Shown here: positions 1-13,401 of the stretch, piece after piece
Layout of the letters: the number at the start of each line of letters is the position of its first letter
How positions within the stretch are numbered: the stretch's first letter is position 1
NCBI RefSeq assembly: GCF_018812025.1
Contig: NC_063044.1
Span: forward strand, 46,690,077-46,754,076
DNA length: 64,000 nt
From: Megalobrama amblycephala
Taxonomy: Eukaryota; Chordata; Actinopteri; Cypriniformes; Xenocyprididae
Reading direction: 5' to 3'
The notes under the pieces: generated by a model
The model's input: the letters and a program-made list of their open reading frames with translations, nothing else
Told to the model about the DNA's origin: nothing
Databases searched by the model: none
Made by a program: the position numbers and the translations under genes

Positions 1-1130
1 TTATTTCTTTGTTCACTCACTGTCACTACAACAATATATTTGAGATGTTAGATTAGAAGCAGACCTTTTCAGTCAATGAAACAAGTTGAAATTTCATCCT
101 ATTAATCAAGTAGTATAAAATGAGCTTTTGACTTCGGCTTTTGACACATCATTATAACATCTATTTAGACTGAGGAGAAAGAAATTAATAAGGCCAGTTC
201 AGACTAGAGAATAAAACAGGATCGAGAGGAGGTGAGACTTAATTAAATATGAAAGCAAGACAGCAGCAGAGGATTCGAAGAGATGGAAGGAGGAACAGAG
301 AGAGATAGAGCGAGAGAGAGAGAGAAAGGGGACAAAAATAAAAACCAAGAGGAGCCGCTCACAAAACCTTTAACATCAAACTGAAGCATGGCATGTCAAA
401 TTTAACATGCACTCAGTCATCTCAGATGGAAGGCTTAGCATGTTTAGCATTTCATCACAGTTTCAAAAAAAGAATAAACGTATAGGCTTTGGATATTTTC
501 CTGTGACACAAGGCCAGATTGTGGCTCTGATGGTACAGAGCTCTCGGTTGTCAAACGCGAGCGAGTTTCTGACTCTGACAAACTAAGGAGGGCTGCTGTA
601 TTATTGATGATTCATTCTGCTTGGATCCTTTTTAGCCCTAATACAGTTTCTCATTTTCTGTATTAATATTTCACAGCCTGGATAATCTTGATGGAAGAGA
701 AGCCTGCTCTTGTCCTGGCAGCTTATATGGTTTGCAGCCTCATGAGTTTCAACATGCATAAGCAGTAAATCCATACTTAAAATACACAGTGTATAAAACA
801 TGCAGTGGCTGATAGAATCCTGTGGCATGTTCCTCTAGTCTCATTTTTATGCAGTTGTAATAAATCATACTCTATTTTAATATCATTATTCAGATAATCC
901 CTCCCTCAGTTTTCAGGCTGTAGCCTCCTCTCGGTCTCTGTCTATCTCTGACATGATGCCCTGAAGGCCATTTTCTCCCCATATTTCTTTCTTTACTGTG
1001 ATAGAATGAATATTGTTCTCGACCTTCTCAGCGTGCATCTCCTGATGATGATGAAGGTTAGTTGTTAATGAGGGGCTGGACGCTGTCACAGAGAGGTCAA
1101 CGAATATCTGTGAGGCTTAAAGAGAAATGC

Positions 1131-1239
<109 letters not shown>

Positions 1240-1968
1240 GTGTTCAATCTAGCATTGTTTATCAAAATTGACTCACCTCTAGTATCATTCGTACAAGCAG
1301 TAATGAAATGATAGCTTCCTCAGCCTAATCATAATATTCATTATAATCTCTGTATAACTCTATAGAGACTTGTTTACTTCCTGCCTTTCTTTGTAAAACA
1401 CCTGCTGATCATCATTCCACCCTTGTAATTAAAGACATGAGAATAGATTAATCTAACCCCACGTGTCTGTCTGCTTGTTTGCTGTTACACTAAATTGTAT
1501 TTCCCCCCATGGATTCTGTGAAGTTTCAATTAGCTAACACTTCCATCCACAGAGAAAACCCTTTTGCTTAAGCAAGTTCATGTCATGTTGTTAAATTTTT
1601 CATGCCTGGACTTTTTCTTTTCAAGACATTTACATTTACATTTCTTTCTGACCAAAACAGACTTCTTTATAATGCATACAATATGTTAGAGTTACAAATA
1701 CCCCAGCAGGAAGAACAAAATGCAATTCAAACACAGAGAAAGGCCTGAGGCATCACAGAAAAGATATATTCCACAGTGAGAGGAGAGAGAATGCACTATA
1801 CTCCGTGTTTGAAATAAAAGCATTCTGCTATTCTGTACATATAACGCAACTGGGTGCAGAATAATGTGTAGCAATTAGATAATTCAGCTCAATAGCACAA
1901 CACAAAGACAACAGTGAAATGCATTATGCTGTTAGAAAGAAATCTTGGAGGATAGACAGTAGATAATT

Positions 1969-2187
1969 CCAACCCGATCTCATGGTAATTTGTAAGTATT
2001 TTATGAGGTGGCTAATTCATATGAATTTGTACGATTTGAATCATACAATTTCGTACAAATTTTCAAAAAAAGTCACCAGGACAACCCCAGGTCTAAATAA
2101 ATTCATATGAAAACGTACGAGTTGTACGAATTCGTACAAATTAGCCACCTCGTAAAACACTTACGAATTGCTGTGAGATTGCGTTGG
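1969..2187. mobile_element. Palindromic miniature element, about 220 bp
   Basis: The left side (from ccaacccgatctcatgg through gaggtggctaattc) is repeated in inverse on the right (ending with ctgtgagattgcgttgg), including the gaggtggctaatt / aattagccacctcg arms. The centre is a short non-palindromic spacer. This fold-back form is typical of non-autonomous DNA transposons. No target duplication is clear. Confidence 0.7.
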
Positions 2188-3748
2188 ATTATTCACTTTA
2201 AAAAAAGGATTTTAGCCAAATTAAAGGGGCGTATCATGGTAAACGGGATTTTGCTTTGTCTTTTCATATTCGTAGTATATTTCACAATGCAAAGCTCCTT
2301 CGCCAGCCCATTCAGACCATGAAAACAGCATGATTTCACACAGACAGCAATTTGAAATAAAATTGAGAATACATGAGAGAAATAAAGTTAAACAGCAGAG
2401 AAAAACCACCAATGAAAGAAAAGAAGGAGTTATGGTGAGTCAGGAGTGAAGAGAGGAAATAGGGCAGCGTCAAGGGCAAAAAACAGTCAAGAGTATTTTC
2501 CTCTCCATCTGAGGCTGTGACACTACAAATGTGGCTGGTCTTTGTAACAAGAGGTATCAATTAAAGGTCTTTCCACTCTAGACACTCCAAAGCACTTTAT
2601 AATCACAAAAGTCTCTGTTCGGGTCAGTCTTCCTCTTGAAGAGTTTTTTTCTTTATTCCAGTGTATGTGTGTGTGTGTGCATGTTGTACTGTAGAGCCAC
2701 CAGTGAAGGTTGACAGGTTAAGTGTGTAATTTTCACTAGTGGCACCAGATTGAAATATGGTTCTGGCCCAGACATAACAACACTGGCTCATCCAATGGCA
2801 TGAGTTTGGGGATAAGCATTTTTTTTTCCCTAAGCAATGGAAGATTGATGTCAATGAGGTCAATATTTGAAACTTCCCTGCTGTGAAAAAACTGTATGGA
2901 TATGATGACATGCCATATGCAGATCATAAAGAAGTTGAAACTTTATGCCCACTTAGGTTAAAGGTCACAAAGTGCTTTTAAAATAAAGGTAAATTTGTGG
3001 AGCTGATGAGTTCCCCTTCATGCTTTCACGTTCGGAGGCAGCTGATCTCTGATCTTTTGACCATACAGTTTTGCAGAATGTTTCTCACCACCTTAGACTG
3101 AATCAAATCCATTGCCTTGGCCTTTAAAGAAACCTGTCATGCTGAATTTATGAAAAGTGTTTGTGTGCACTTGTGCGTGTTTATCTCAGAATAAGATAGA
3201 ACATCTTGCTGTTTCATCAGTTTCTTTATTCTGCTCAATTTCTTTGCACATGTAAATTTAAGTGTCCTTTCTTTTAGTTCTTCCTCCCACTGCAATTTCA
3301 AACTAATATTATCTCTAAGGTGCAGTAGAAATGCTGAGAGTGGCTATTTGTCTGTTTTTGATCACCGGCTAGGCATGGGAAGGGAAGCACATGGTTCCCG
3401 TCAGGTTTTTTGGATTGGGAATCTCAGCATCTTTTATCTGCATCATCATAACATATGCTCACCAATTAGAACCCTGCTGCCTGCTGCTAGAGCATCAAGA
3501 CGCCATGTTCTCTTCTTTCCGTCTCTCTTTGATATGTCACCACGTGTCACTGCACACTGTTCAATGCACTAATCATTCCCAGAAAGGGTATTCTGTCTCT
3601 CTCTTTCTAGCTTGCTTTAGGCTGATGCTTTTAAAGTAGCATAAATAAAGTCTTGGGTTTTGGTTTAGTTGAATTTCTCATTCAAATACTCAAATGGATC
3701 GATTTAGATTGATATCACAGCTACTGAGGGATATATCTGTGGACATTA

Positions 3749-3987
3749 CACTTTTACAAATAAAGGTTCCAAAAAGGGGGTTTTCAATGTGATGCCATAA
3801 AAGAACCATTTTGGGTTCCCCATAAAACCTTTCAGTGAAAAGTTCTTAAAATACCCATTTTTTTCTTAGAAAAAAGAACATTTTACACTTTTTCAATTAT
3901 TAAGAAACTTTTGTGCACTGGAAAGGTTCCATGGATGTTAAAGTTTTTTCATGGAACCATATGCCAATAAGGAACCTTTATTAAGAG
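3749..3987. mobile_element. Tc1/mariner-type miniature element, TA-flanked
   Basis: It has inverted ends built on AATAAAGGTTCC / GGAACCTTTATT and is flanked by TA on both sides. Inner stretches carry repeated ggttcc/ggaacc words. Partial relatives are at 36521-36720 and near 40949. There is no coding capacity. Confidence 0.65.
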
Positions 3988-4219
3988 TATACTTCAGTCT
4001 TCAGTGTTACGTGATCCTTAAGAAATCATTCTAATATAGGAATGTGTCCTTGCTCAGTAAAAGTAACTTATTCCTGTTATGTCAAAGCTGAATTTTCAGC
4101 ATCATTACTCCAGTCTTCAGTGTCACATGATCCTTCAGAAAATCAGAATATAATTTATCTAATATGATGATTTGCTCAAGAAACTCACTCTTGCTAATAT
4201 CAACAATGATGTAGCTTAA

Positions 4220-4594
4220 AGGTGCTCTAAGTGATGTCACGCGTTTTTAGGCCAAAAGATTTTTTGTCACATACAGCAAACATCTCCTCACTATCCGCTA
4301 GCTGCCTGTCCCCTGAACACACTGTAAAAAAACGCGGTCTCAGTAGTCGCCACAAGCTCCGAAAATGGCAATAAAAACAACCTGGTGCAGCCTGGACCAC
4401 GAAACATAATAAACATGATCCAGCCAATAACCGACAAGAATGATTTTAAATGCGCCTTCATGACTGTTTCAGGAAGCACGGAGGGGAGGGGAGGAGGAGG
4501 AGGAGGAGGGAGGGTCTAGCTAGCCTCTGTTTTGTTTGACAACACTTCGAACGTCAACAGGAAGTTACTCCACCCAGGATCACTTAGAGCACCT
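4220..4594. mobile_element. TTAA-flanked miniature element, 375 bp
   Basis: The ends AGGTGCTCTAAGTGAT and ATCACTTAGAGCACCT are perfect inverted repeats, and TTAA stands on each side. TTAA target sites are used by the piggyBac and Kolobok superfamilies; no transposase is present to choose between them. The interior includes a GGA-rich run. Confidence 0.85.
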
Positions 4595-4939
4595 TTAATT
4601 TTATAATGTCAGAAAATTAATTACAAATATATTGTATATGTAATATCACCTAGCAACAATCACAACTTAAGGTGATGATACACAGGGCAACTTTTTGAGC
4701 AATGTTGCTGGGCAATGTTGCCGTCAACGGGCAACCTGGTGAGACACAGGGCAAATAATTAGGGCAACAGTCAGTTGGCAGCAACCAATCAGAGAGCAGC
4801 AAATCTATTACCAATTCTATTAATACTTTATTATAAACACTTGTTTGGCACTTTATTTCAACTTTTCAAATATTTTATTCATTTTTATTAAATATAAATG
4901 CCTTTCCGATCTGATTTGTGATAGGAAAAAGGAGAAGAG

Positions 4940-5036
4940 CGAGTTTGGCAAAGGGCCGATTCGAACCAGAGTCGATCACGTCAAAGGCTACTTTCACGTG
5001 CCATAAGCCCTACAGCCTATGCCATCACTCTATTAC
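4940..5036 (-). repeat. tRNA-like Pol III promoter remnant (possible SINE head)
   Basis: On the minus strand, GGTTCGAATC (4958-4967) is a good internal box B. About 45 nt before it a GGCATAGGCTGTAGGGC stretch resembles box A. The spacing and flanks do not fold as a real tRNA, so this looks like the head of an old tRNA-derived SINE or a tRNA pseudogene. It follows a segment (4679-4800) with repeated gggcaac words that also looks repetitive. Confidence 0.35.
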
Positions 5037-5667
5037 TGTCTGTCATTCATTAAATATGTTCCTGATTCTTTGAGAAAACTCATGGTGATCAATCTGAGAG
5101 GATTGAACCCATCTGCGAAACTGCCCTATGAATCAGCGATAGCAAAAATAACAGCTGATGTTTGTTCTGTTTATTCAATTTGTTTGTTTACTCCACAGTG
5201 TTGATCTGTCAGCTCAGCACTTTGAATTTGCTTTCACTCTGTAAGTGATTGCATCTGAAATTCGTATTTAATATTGTGCTGATGTAAGAATTTGTCCAAT
5301 AAATGGATTTGAAGATCTTCCCAGTAATCCTGACTAGAACATAGTATTAATGGGTTGTTTTTTCCCACCCTGTCAGTGTTTCGACTTTTTGTATAGTTGC
5401 TTTAAAAGCTGAAATGGGAAAAGTTTGACTTACAGTTAACCTGCTATTCAGCACGTCACAACAGTGACAGTGAGTCAGCTGACTAAAAATACATGACAAA
5501 AAAGGAAAGTTTTTAATATTCTTTTCAGTCCAACTCTTGTATGAAAGTTTATTGTATCAGAACCTCTTTCTCGAACTGTCAGGGTGATACATACTGTAGT
5601 AGTGCAGCTGAAATTACACTGATCATGTGCAACATTTGAGAGTAGTGACTGGCAAGAAATAACCAGC

Positions 5668-5670
<3 letters not shown>

Positions 5671-5740
<70 letters not shown>
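5671..5740. repeat. (TA)n microsatellite
   Basis: About 35 TA units, continuing into imperfect AT-rich sequence to about 5779. It abuts the broken end of the Tc1-like copy at 5779-6396. Confidence 0.97.
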
Positions 5741-5743
<3 letters not shown>

Positions 5744-5778
5744 TATATATATAAATAAATTTGGTATAAATTTATATA

Positions 5779-6015
5779 TACCAAGGCTCTTCTCCCCCGA
5801 TAGCTCAGTTTGGCCGGATGGCCAGCTCTAGGAAGGGTTCTGGTTGTCCCAAATGTCTTCCATTTAAGGATTATGGAGGCCACTGTGCTCTTAGGAACCT
5901 TAAGTGCAGCAGAATTTTTTTTGTAACCTTGGCCAGATCTGTGCCTTGCCACAATTCTGTCTCTGAGCTCTTCAGGCAGTTCCTTTGACCTCATGATTCT
6001 CATTTGCTCTGACAT
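5779..6015 (-). pseudogene. Tc1-like transposase, N-terminal fragment
   Basis: It starts MSEQMRIMRSKELPEELRD and keeps about 79 residues of the paired-like helix-turn-helix DNA-binding region, including STVASIILKWKTFGTT, as in fish Tc1 transposases. It then runs into unrelated Ile/Tyr-rich translation of the TA repeat. The second DNA-binding helix set and the whole DDE catalytic domain are missing, so it cannot transpose. The start Met fits the family start. Confidence 0.88.
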
Positions 6016-6396
6016 GCACTGTGAGCTGTAAGGTCTTATATAGACAGGTGTGTGGCTTTCCTAATCAAGTCCAGTCAGTATAATCAAACACAGCTGGACT
6101 CAAATGAAGGTGTAGAACCATCTCAAGGATGATCAGAAGAAATGGACAGCACCTGAGTTAAATATATGAGTGTCACAGCAAAGGGTCTGAATACTTAGGA
6201 CCATGTGATATTTCAGTTTTTTCTTTTTTAATAAATCTGCAAAAATGTCAACAATTCTGTGTTTTTCTGTCAATATGGTGTGCTGTGTGTACATTAATGA
6301 GGAGAAAAAAATGAACTTAAATGATTTTAGCAAATGGCTGCAATATAACAAAGAGTGAAAAATTTAAGGGGGTCTGAATACTTTCCGTACCCACTG
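5779..6396 (-). mobile_element. Tc1-like element, transposase-terminal half deleted
   Basis: The outer end is intact: on the minus strand it starts CAGTGGGTACGGAAAGTAT and is flanked by TA (6397-6398). Going inward there is an untranslated leader and then the transposase start at 6015. The element stops at the TA microsatellite, so about half of a normal 1.2-1.6 kb Tc1-like element and its other inverted repeat are gone. Confidence 0.88.
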
Positions 6397-8593
6397 TATA
6401 TTGCATAACATTTTACTTTCTTCTGCAGAGAAAGTAATGGGAAAGAACACAGTGAGGTTTTCTTGGACGGGTGTTAGAGAGATTTAGGCCCGGGCTGTGT
6501 GCAGTGATGCACTGACTGTATTTATTAAAGACGAAATGCGCAGGACAGCACTAGGCACAGTCGTCTCGAGATTGCTGAAAACTGTTTTCCCCCCTCCGCA
6601 TTATTGCACAGAAGAATAGCACATTCTTAAATCTGTGCTTGTATGCATCTCTCCAGAGACGCATCGCCATGCCTCCACAATGGACGTAATGAGATTTTTC
6701 TGAGGCTTGTATTCAAACTTATTCACTTGGGAACATATAGGGGCAATATTATCTGAAAATATGGATGTGGTTGTGATTAATATTGCACACGAACGCAAAT
6801 AGATATAAATGTGTATTGCAATGGGAATTAATGCACGACTGGATGGTTTTAAGCAAGATTGTGTTCATTTATCAGAGACTGTGTGATGCATTACATTCAT
6901 ATTGCATGAATTAGTTTTTCAATGCTTCCGGAATCCTCTTCCCAGGAGTCTTGATGCTGAAGTTATTAATTTAATTCTGAATAGAGCTGCCACCAAATGG
7001 AAAAGACATGGAATAGTTTTACGTATATAGGTCCCCCGTTTTATCTACCAGTTATTCATCACCTGTCATTTCCTGTCACTTTCCAGGACAAGATGAATAA
7101 ATGAACATTTATAGCTTTGTCCTTAATACTGGAGAATGGGGTGTTAAATGATGGAAAAACAGAAGAGTTTTTGTTTTTTATCAAACTAAATAACATCTCT
7201 TTTCACTCTGAGACAGCTGAAGTGCTTCGTGCCCTCCTAAGTGTCGTTAATAAACCACTTAAATATCAAGGCATGTGTAGAAAAGCATTAGGGAGATAAA
7301 CATATTTGCTTACAAGGCAAACATTTTTGTTTTAATATTTATTGTTCCTCATTAGATATCTTTTGTGTTTTGATGTATGGTTTCAATAATACTGAATAAG
7401 TCTCAACAGAGATTTTTCCTTCACCCAGTGCTCTCTCACAGCTTAAATTGTTTCTTTTTGTGTTATTATTTATTTGCGGTATATAATTCTCCTCTGTTTT
7501 TCCAATCATACACTCATTACCATGGAGACTAAAGCATCCTGTAAGTGCAGATAACATTTTCGTAGATTAATGAGATAGATACGGCAAAAACATTGCTATT
7601 AATATACATACAAAAGCACAGTCACAGTCACAAACTCTCTGCTATATAATTTATCACTAAGCTATACAAACATTTGCATCACTGATCGATATTTCACTTC
7701 TAACCAAAGTAGTTCACAGCTCAGTGCCTAAAGTCATCAATGAATATGAAAGGTCACTGGCTAATAACCCTCATCCTTCATCTTTTATGGTGTGTGATTG
7801 TGTGTGTGATAGATCATCTGTGCATCTTTGTGGGCTTGTGTGTGCTGGTGTGTGCACTGGACTGCACAGTGTTGTAACTCTATTGTAAGTCTCTTGGCCT
7901 TGAACAGAACCAAGGGCATATAAACAGCTCAGCCCATGGGGGCAAGTGCAATGCCTTTGACTTTAAGAAAAATTGTAATTTATCAGTTTCAGTTCTGTAG
8001 TAATATAAGTGTAAATGAAGAACTGAGATGGAATTATTTTGTCCACAATATTTCAGCATGATCTCATTAGTATTCATAGCTATGCATATGTAAAGCGTGG
8101 TTCTAGTGCGCACACATTTTTATGTTTTGATAGACAATGAAACGCACAATATCAGCATATGACAATATCTAAACCATAAAAGCTTTTGCATATGAAGAAC
8201 TTTAGAGATGTCGAATGTGTATGAAACCTTTGATGTTAAGAGAATATTGACTTATTGGTATGCAAAAGTGTCACACGTTTCCGTGTAGTTAGATTCCAAG
8301 GATGATGCTAGAAACGGGTGAGGACTAATTAAAAAAAAAATGACAGATTAATGACTAGTCAAAACAGACAATGAAAACTACTAAAACAAGACAGAGAAAC
8401 AGAACATAACTGTGACAAAAGGTCCATTTGGTTTAATTTATACTGAATTGAATATGTTTAACATGTATAGTGCAGTTAACACCTAATTTTATTACGATTT
8501 CAATCTGTTGTTTGTAATAAAAAATGTGACAGCACACAAACATACACAAACAAGTAAAACACGAAGTTAAACACGATGCTACTTAAGCTTTAA

Positions 8594-9008
8594 AAGATTA
8601 GTTCACTTTCAGATTAAAATTAGCCCAAGTTTTACTCACCCTCAAGCCATCCTCAGAGTACAGTATATGACTTTCTTCTTTCTGATGAACACAATTGCAG
8701 AAATATTAATAAATATTCTGGCACATCCAAGCTTTATAATGGCAGTGAGCGGGATCAACGAGTATGAGCTGAAGAAAGTGTCTCTATCCACATCCATCAT
8801 AAACCTACTCCACATGGCTCCGGGGGGTTAATAAAGGCCTTCTGAAGCGAAGCGATGCATTTGTGTAAGAAAAAAAAAATCTATATTTAAAAAGTTAAGA
8901 AGTAACATATCTAGCTTCCGCCAGACTTGAATTTTTTTTTAAATATGTATAATTTGGCTTGAGGGTGAATAAAGCTTGGGGTAATTTTCATTTGAAAGTG
9001 AACTAATC
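8594..9008. mobile_element. TTAA-type miniature element (ATTAGTTCACTTT family)
   Basis: It begins aagattagttcactttcag and ends ctttcaaaagtgaactaatct read inward with small mismatches, with TTAA on both sides. Inner words (agcccaag.tttactcaccctcaagccatcct) repeat those of the copy at 32881-33557. Its end has lost one base relative to that copy. Confidence 0.75.
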
Positions 9009-9129
9009 TTTAATTACAATATCTGAGTTTCTTATATTAATAAATTTGCCATTAAAAAGGTCTTTCTGATTTAGTTTAATGATAAATAAGAGTCCTGCTT
9101 CAAAGTTTTAGTGTCTTTCTAAACATTTA

Positions 9130-10064
9130 GGGGCAGTTTCCTGGACAGGGTTTAAATTAAGCCAGGATAGGCCTTAATTTAGAATAGTTAATCCTGTCTT
9201 AAAAAATGGCTTTGTGAAACACAGATTAAGTACAGATTACCAAAACCTAGACTATGGAGTTCCTAACTTAAAATAAACTAGATTAATTTAAAACCAACTG
9301 TGCTAATCTGAATTAGCATGAGAGAGGTTGCCTGTAAAACATGGAATGAACCAAGAAACGCTTAATATTGCATGGAACTGAGAAGCAAATCCAAGGAAAA
9401 CAATGGCAGCAGAAAGACTGCAATTCATAACATTGCTTATTAAGAGACAGTTCTTTTAAAGCAAGCAAAATACATCAGCTGTGAAAAAAAGGAAATGCCT
9501 GGAAATCTGTTTGTAATGAATTGTATTTAAAAAGATGAATTATATATAATAATCATATGATTATTAATGCTTTTGTTTTGTCTTTACATAGCAACAAACT
9601 AAACATTAACACGTGATAATTGGTGTAATACTGGTTTGATCTAAAGCACTATCATAGCGCTTGCTTGATTATATACAAAAAGGCGATTCTTGTTAGTAGG
9701 TCCTCAACCCAAGCACAAGCTCAACACTTCACCACAACGGTAATCTCCAAAAAACACAAACATTAAACAGTAAGATGTCTCTCCATATTCTCATCTTTCT
9801 AAAAAAATGCATAAAATAACACTTTTTCAACATTTACTAATTCAGCCCGGTGCAAAGCATGATGGGAAGTGAAAGTCCTGTTTGATTGGGTTACTTTACT
9901 TGACTGAAACATGTTATTTCAAAATGAAAACATCAGGTGAGTACTAGTAACCATTTCAAGTAAATTTAACATGAAGCAATCACATTTGAACCAAAAACAA
10001 TGTGTTAAATCAAAATTGTTTAAATAAAGTGAACAGCACCAAAAAACAACAACAACAAAAAAAC

Positions 10065-10155
<91 letters not shown>

Positions 10156-10442
10156 GAGTGTATATCAATATCGATATATATATCCAAGTAATACATGTGT
10201 CTTCTTTGAAACACAACGTTAATCTGAAGTTAAACCTGCCTCCCAGTAGGTTTAATTTAAACCTCAATTTAGTCCTGGAGTAGCTCTAGTCTTCCTCCAG
10301 GAAATTAGTTTATTAAACTCTGGACTAGACTAAGTCTAGGACTATTTTAAACCATGACAGAGAAAGCAGATTTCTGTTATCCTGGTTTAAAGGGCCATTT
10401 TATTCTAGGACTAGGCTTAATCTCTGTCCAGGAAACCGCCCC
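9130..10442. mobile_element. 1.3-kb DNA transposon with TTA duplication (PIF/Harbinger-type)
   Basis: Its ends GGGGCAGTTTCCTGGACAG and CTGTCCAGGAAACCGCCCC are inverted repeats with one mismatch, and TTA stands on each side (9127-9129 and 10443-10445). A 3-bp TWA target duplication is the mark of PIF/Harbinger. No transposase-like reading frame is present. Subterminal words (aggacta, taggcttaa) recur inside. It contains the AT/AC microsatellite at 10068-10154. Confidence 0.8.
10068..10154. repeat. (AT)n(AC)n compound microsatellite
   Basis: About 65 bp of AT followed by about 20 bp of AC, inside the element at 9130-10442. The several Tyr-Ile reading frames across it are artefacts. Confidence 0.97.
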
Positions 10443-13401
10443 TTAAAAATGTCTTTGTACACCTTATGAATGAAAATCTACAAATGAGAATCACTTCTGA
10501 ATATTTTTATGAAGGTTTTACATAATGAGCTTGTGCATGCTTGTGCATATAGCCAGTGGAAAGAAAGGAAAAAAAAAAGATTAAGAGGTTTACGGCATGT
10601 TTCCAGATCAAGTCTCTATAGTCTCCTGGATTTCGTTCCTTCTTGAAATTGTGTGTTTGTAATACTACCTCTTCTGTTGCCTGGTGGAGAGTATAAACCC
10701 AGCAGCCAAAGGCCAGGACACTAACAGTCTGATTTACTGACCCATGAAGTGCATGTGAAATTGCTCTGCAGGTGCCGAAAGTCATGGAGGATTTCGACAA
10801 AATCCTTGAGGATCACAGCAGCCAATCCACCCAAAAACCACTTTGCTCTGCATTTTATAGACCACCAGTTTGGGTTCCAGCTGAACCAGTTTCTCTGCAA
10901 AGCTTTACACGTGTATTAACTAGACATGGATTTTTCCAGCAGAACTGCTGCCAATCACAGCCAATCGGATTTAATGCTTACTATACAGTTATGTAGAACA
11001 AAAATTTGGACCAATAAGATGGGTGGGGAAACCAAGCTTCATCATGTCTGGTTAGGATATGTAAGAGAAGGTGCCATGTGTAAACTTTTGTCGAAGTTAC
11101 CATGACAATAGGTGGCCGTCACAAGTGAATATTAAGGAGACTGTAAGAATCTGAGGCGTACTGTGATATCCCCTTTCATAGTAATAGATGAGAAAAGTGA
11201 ACAATAGTCTTGGGGTTAAAGAAAATCACACCTGCTAGTCTTCAACCTGCAGATTTTGTAACATTGGTGTTATAAAGCTATTGCCATTGTCAGTCTGCAG
11301 AGTAGATGGAACCAAACCGTTTCTTCAGTGACTTCAAACACTAAAAGGAAAGTTTGAGGGGCCACAACACCATTTTCAACTAAAAGTAGAAAACTTTTTT
11401 ATGCATTTTGGCTGTTTACATGGGAGCCTGAAAATGTGAACTTTTGAAAGCAGGGTTTAAAATGCAGCTTTCTACAACCAGCGGAGAACGAGTTTGTTTG
11501 TTTGTAATGTAATTAAATGCCTGGTTATAGTTTATTCATAATACATAATGTATTAAGTAATGTTAATCTATTGAGTCTTATTGTAAAGTGTTATCATATT
11601 TTTCAACAACTTTCTCCACCAGAAGTCAGGGTTGTAAGGGTTAGATTCAATACAAACAACTCCTATAAAAAAACTTCACATGCTCACTTTTACAATTTGT
11701 AACATTAAAATTACCTGGATTTATTCAAATCAAGTTTTTTCTTTAATATGACTGAACAACTAGACCTTTTCTTATGAAGGTCAATATTAAAGTTTATTCA
11801 ATTACAAATAACCCACTTAAGGCACCAGTGGTGTTTAGTGCACAGTATGTCATTATTGTACTGCTGGGGGGAAACACGCTTGCCCTGTGGAAGGTTAAAA
11901 ACATTCACTGTCAGTGCACCACCTCGCAAATTGGTGATGGGAGGAAGCACTCGGGCAGATTTCAAGCATCCATTGGGTGTACAGTATGTTGGAGGTTTCT
12001 GAACTCTGAAGATTCTCCCTGAAGGGCAGCGGGCCAAAAGGTCCATAAGAGAGGTAGTAGTTGACCTTCCTTCTTTAAACTGGTTGGTGTGAACTTCAGA
12101 CAGGAGGAAGACCAGATCCAGTACAGCTCTAGGGGTTTCCACTTTTAGTCTGAACACTTTCCACAGCAAACACTGCATTGCAGATAAGTATGCTCTGAGC
12201 AACACTTCTGTAGAAGCTAATGAAGATCAGGGCACTTGTGATGGATGGTCTTTGCTGGAGTGGGTTTCACCAGTAAAGAAGTAACTGACGGTTAGCAAAT
12301 TGAGGGAAAGGAGGACTAGTAACAACACCTGAAGTGACCCTCTAAAACAACTCATCAGAGATGCATGCAGCATCTCTTCAAATGCCTGCTTATGTTAGCT
12401 ACACTCTTGGGCTTTCACGCTTAACGTTTCCTTTCGTTCAACATCTTCTTCTAACACCCACAGCCTGGATCATCACCGCCAAGCCCAAATCCCTCCATCC
12501 CTGAGCTCTTCTGTCTTGATTCTCGTCATGCAGTCTCTGACTTAAGTCTAGGCGTGTATGGACAAGTGAGAAGCTCTTACCTGTTTGCCTGCCCTATATT
12601 TTATTTGTATCCAGCGTCATGTTTTCCATCATGCCTAAAAAAAAGAAAAAAAGAAAAGAAAAAGAAACTCACAAACTGGAGCTACTTCCAGTTTCTTTCT
12701 ACCATATTGTTCTGAATATAAGACGACCCTGTAAATACTGGTTAAATGTACCGAACACTTTTTGGCATACTATAAAAATAACCTGTAGCCCATCTGAATT
12801 GTAACAATTAGGCTATCCATCTCATTGTGAAAACCATGTAGCCTACCACAATTTCTTTAACACTAAAAGTGAAATACAGTATTATTGCAGTTTTGAAATC
12901 TGGTTTACCTTCTTTTTACAATCACGTACAGGGGAAGTTTGGTCCCATCAGCGAGGCTTTGATTAAGATAACAAATGACGCCACAGGCTAAGCATGGTGA
13001 TTGATGAGCCTAAGTCAGGGTCATCGCCTGTTGCCACGGCAGCAAGACTCCGTGACTGACAGTCGGGATAGAAACGTACCCGAGGGGGTGGTGTCAGGGC
13101 TGAAATGTCCTTTGCGCTTAAAGATGGAGACAGGTAGAGAAAGGGCAGATGAGGGAGCTGATGGTGTTGTGACAGAGAATGGTCCATTTTATATCCCATA
13201 AGAGACTTAGAGAGAGAGTGTGTGAGGGAGAGTGTGGAATAAAATATGCAAGATTGGCTATTAATCTTCTATTGAGGGTATGGGATGTCATGGTTGTAAT
13301 GTTTGGACGTTTTCACTGGCTCTTGCTGTAATGATTACATGCCTGCAGAATACCTAGTGAGCTGCTTCACTGGCTACTGCCTATGCACAGTTTCCTTTTA
13401 A

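Noticed and set aside
10002..10283. Open frames rich in Tyr-Ile on both strands
   Set aside because: They translate the AT/AC microsatellite.
11798..12205. 135-codon open frame on the minus strand
   Set aside because: No family recognised, no splice or promoter context, and no start context that stands out. A chance frame in a GC-richer stretch is the simplest reading.
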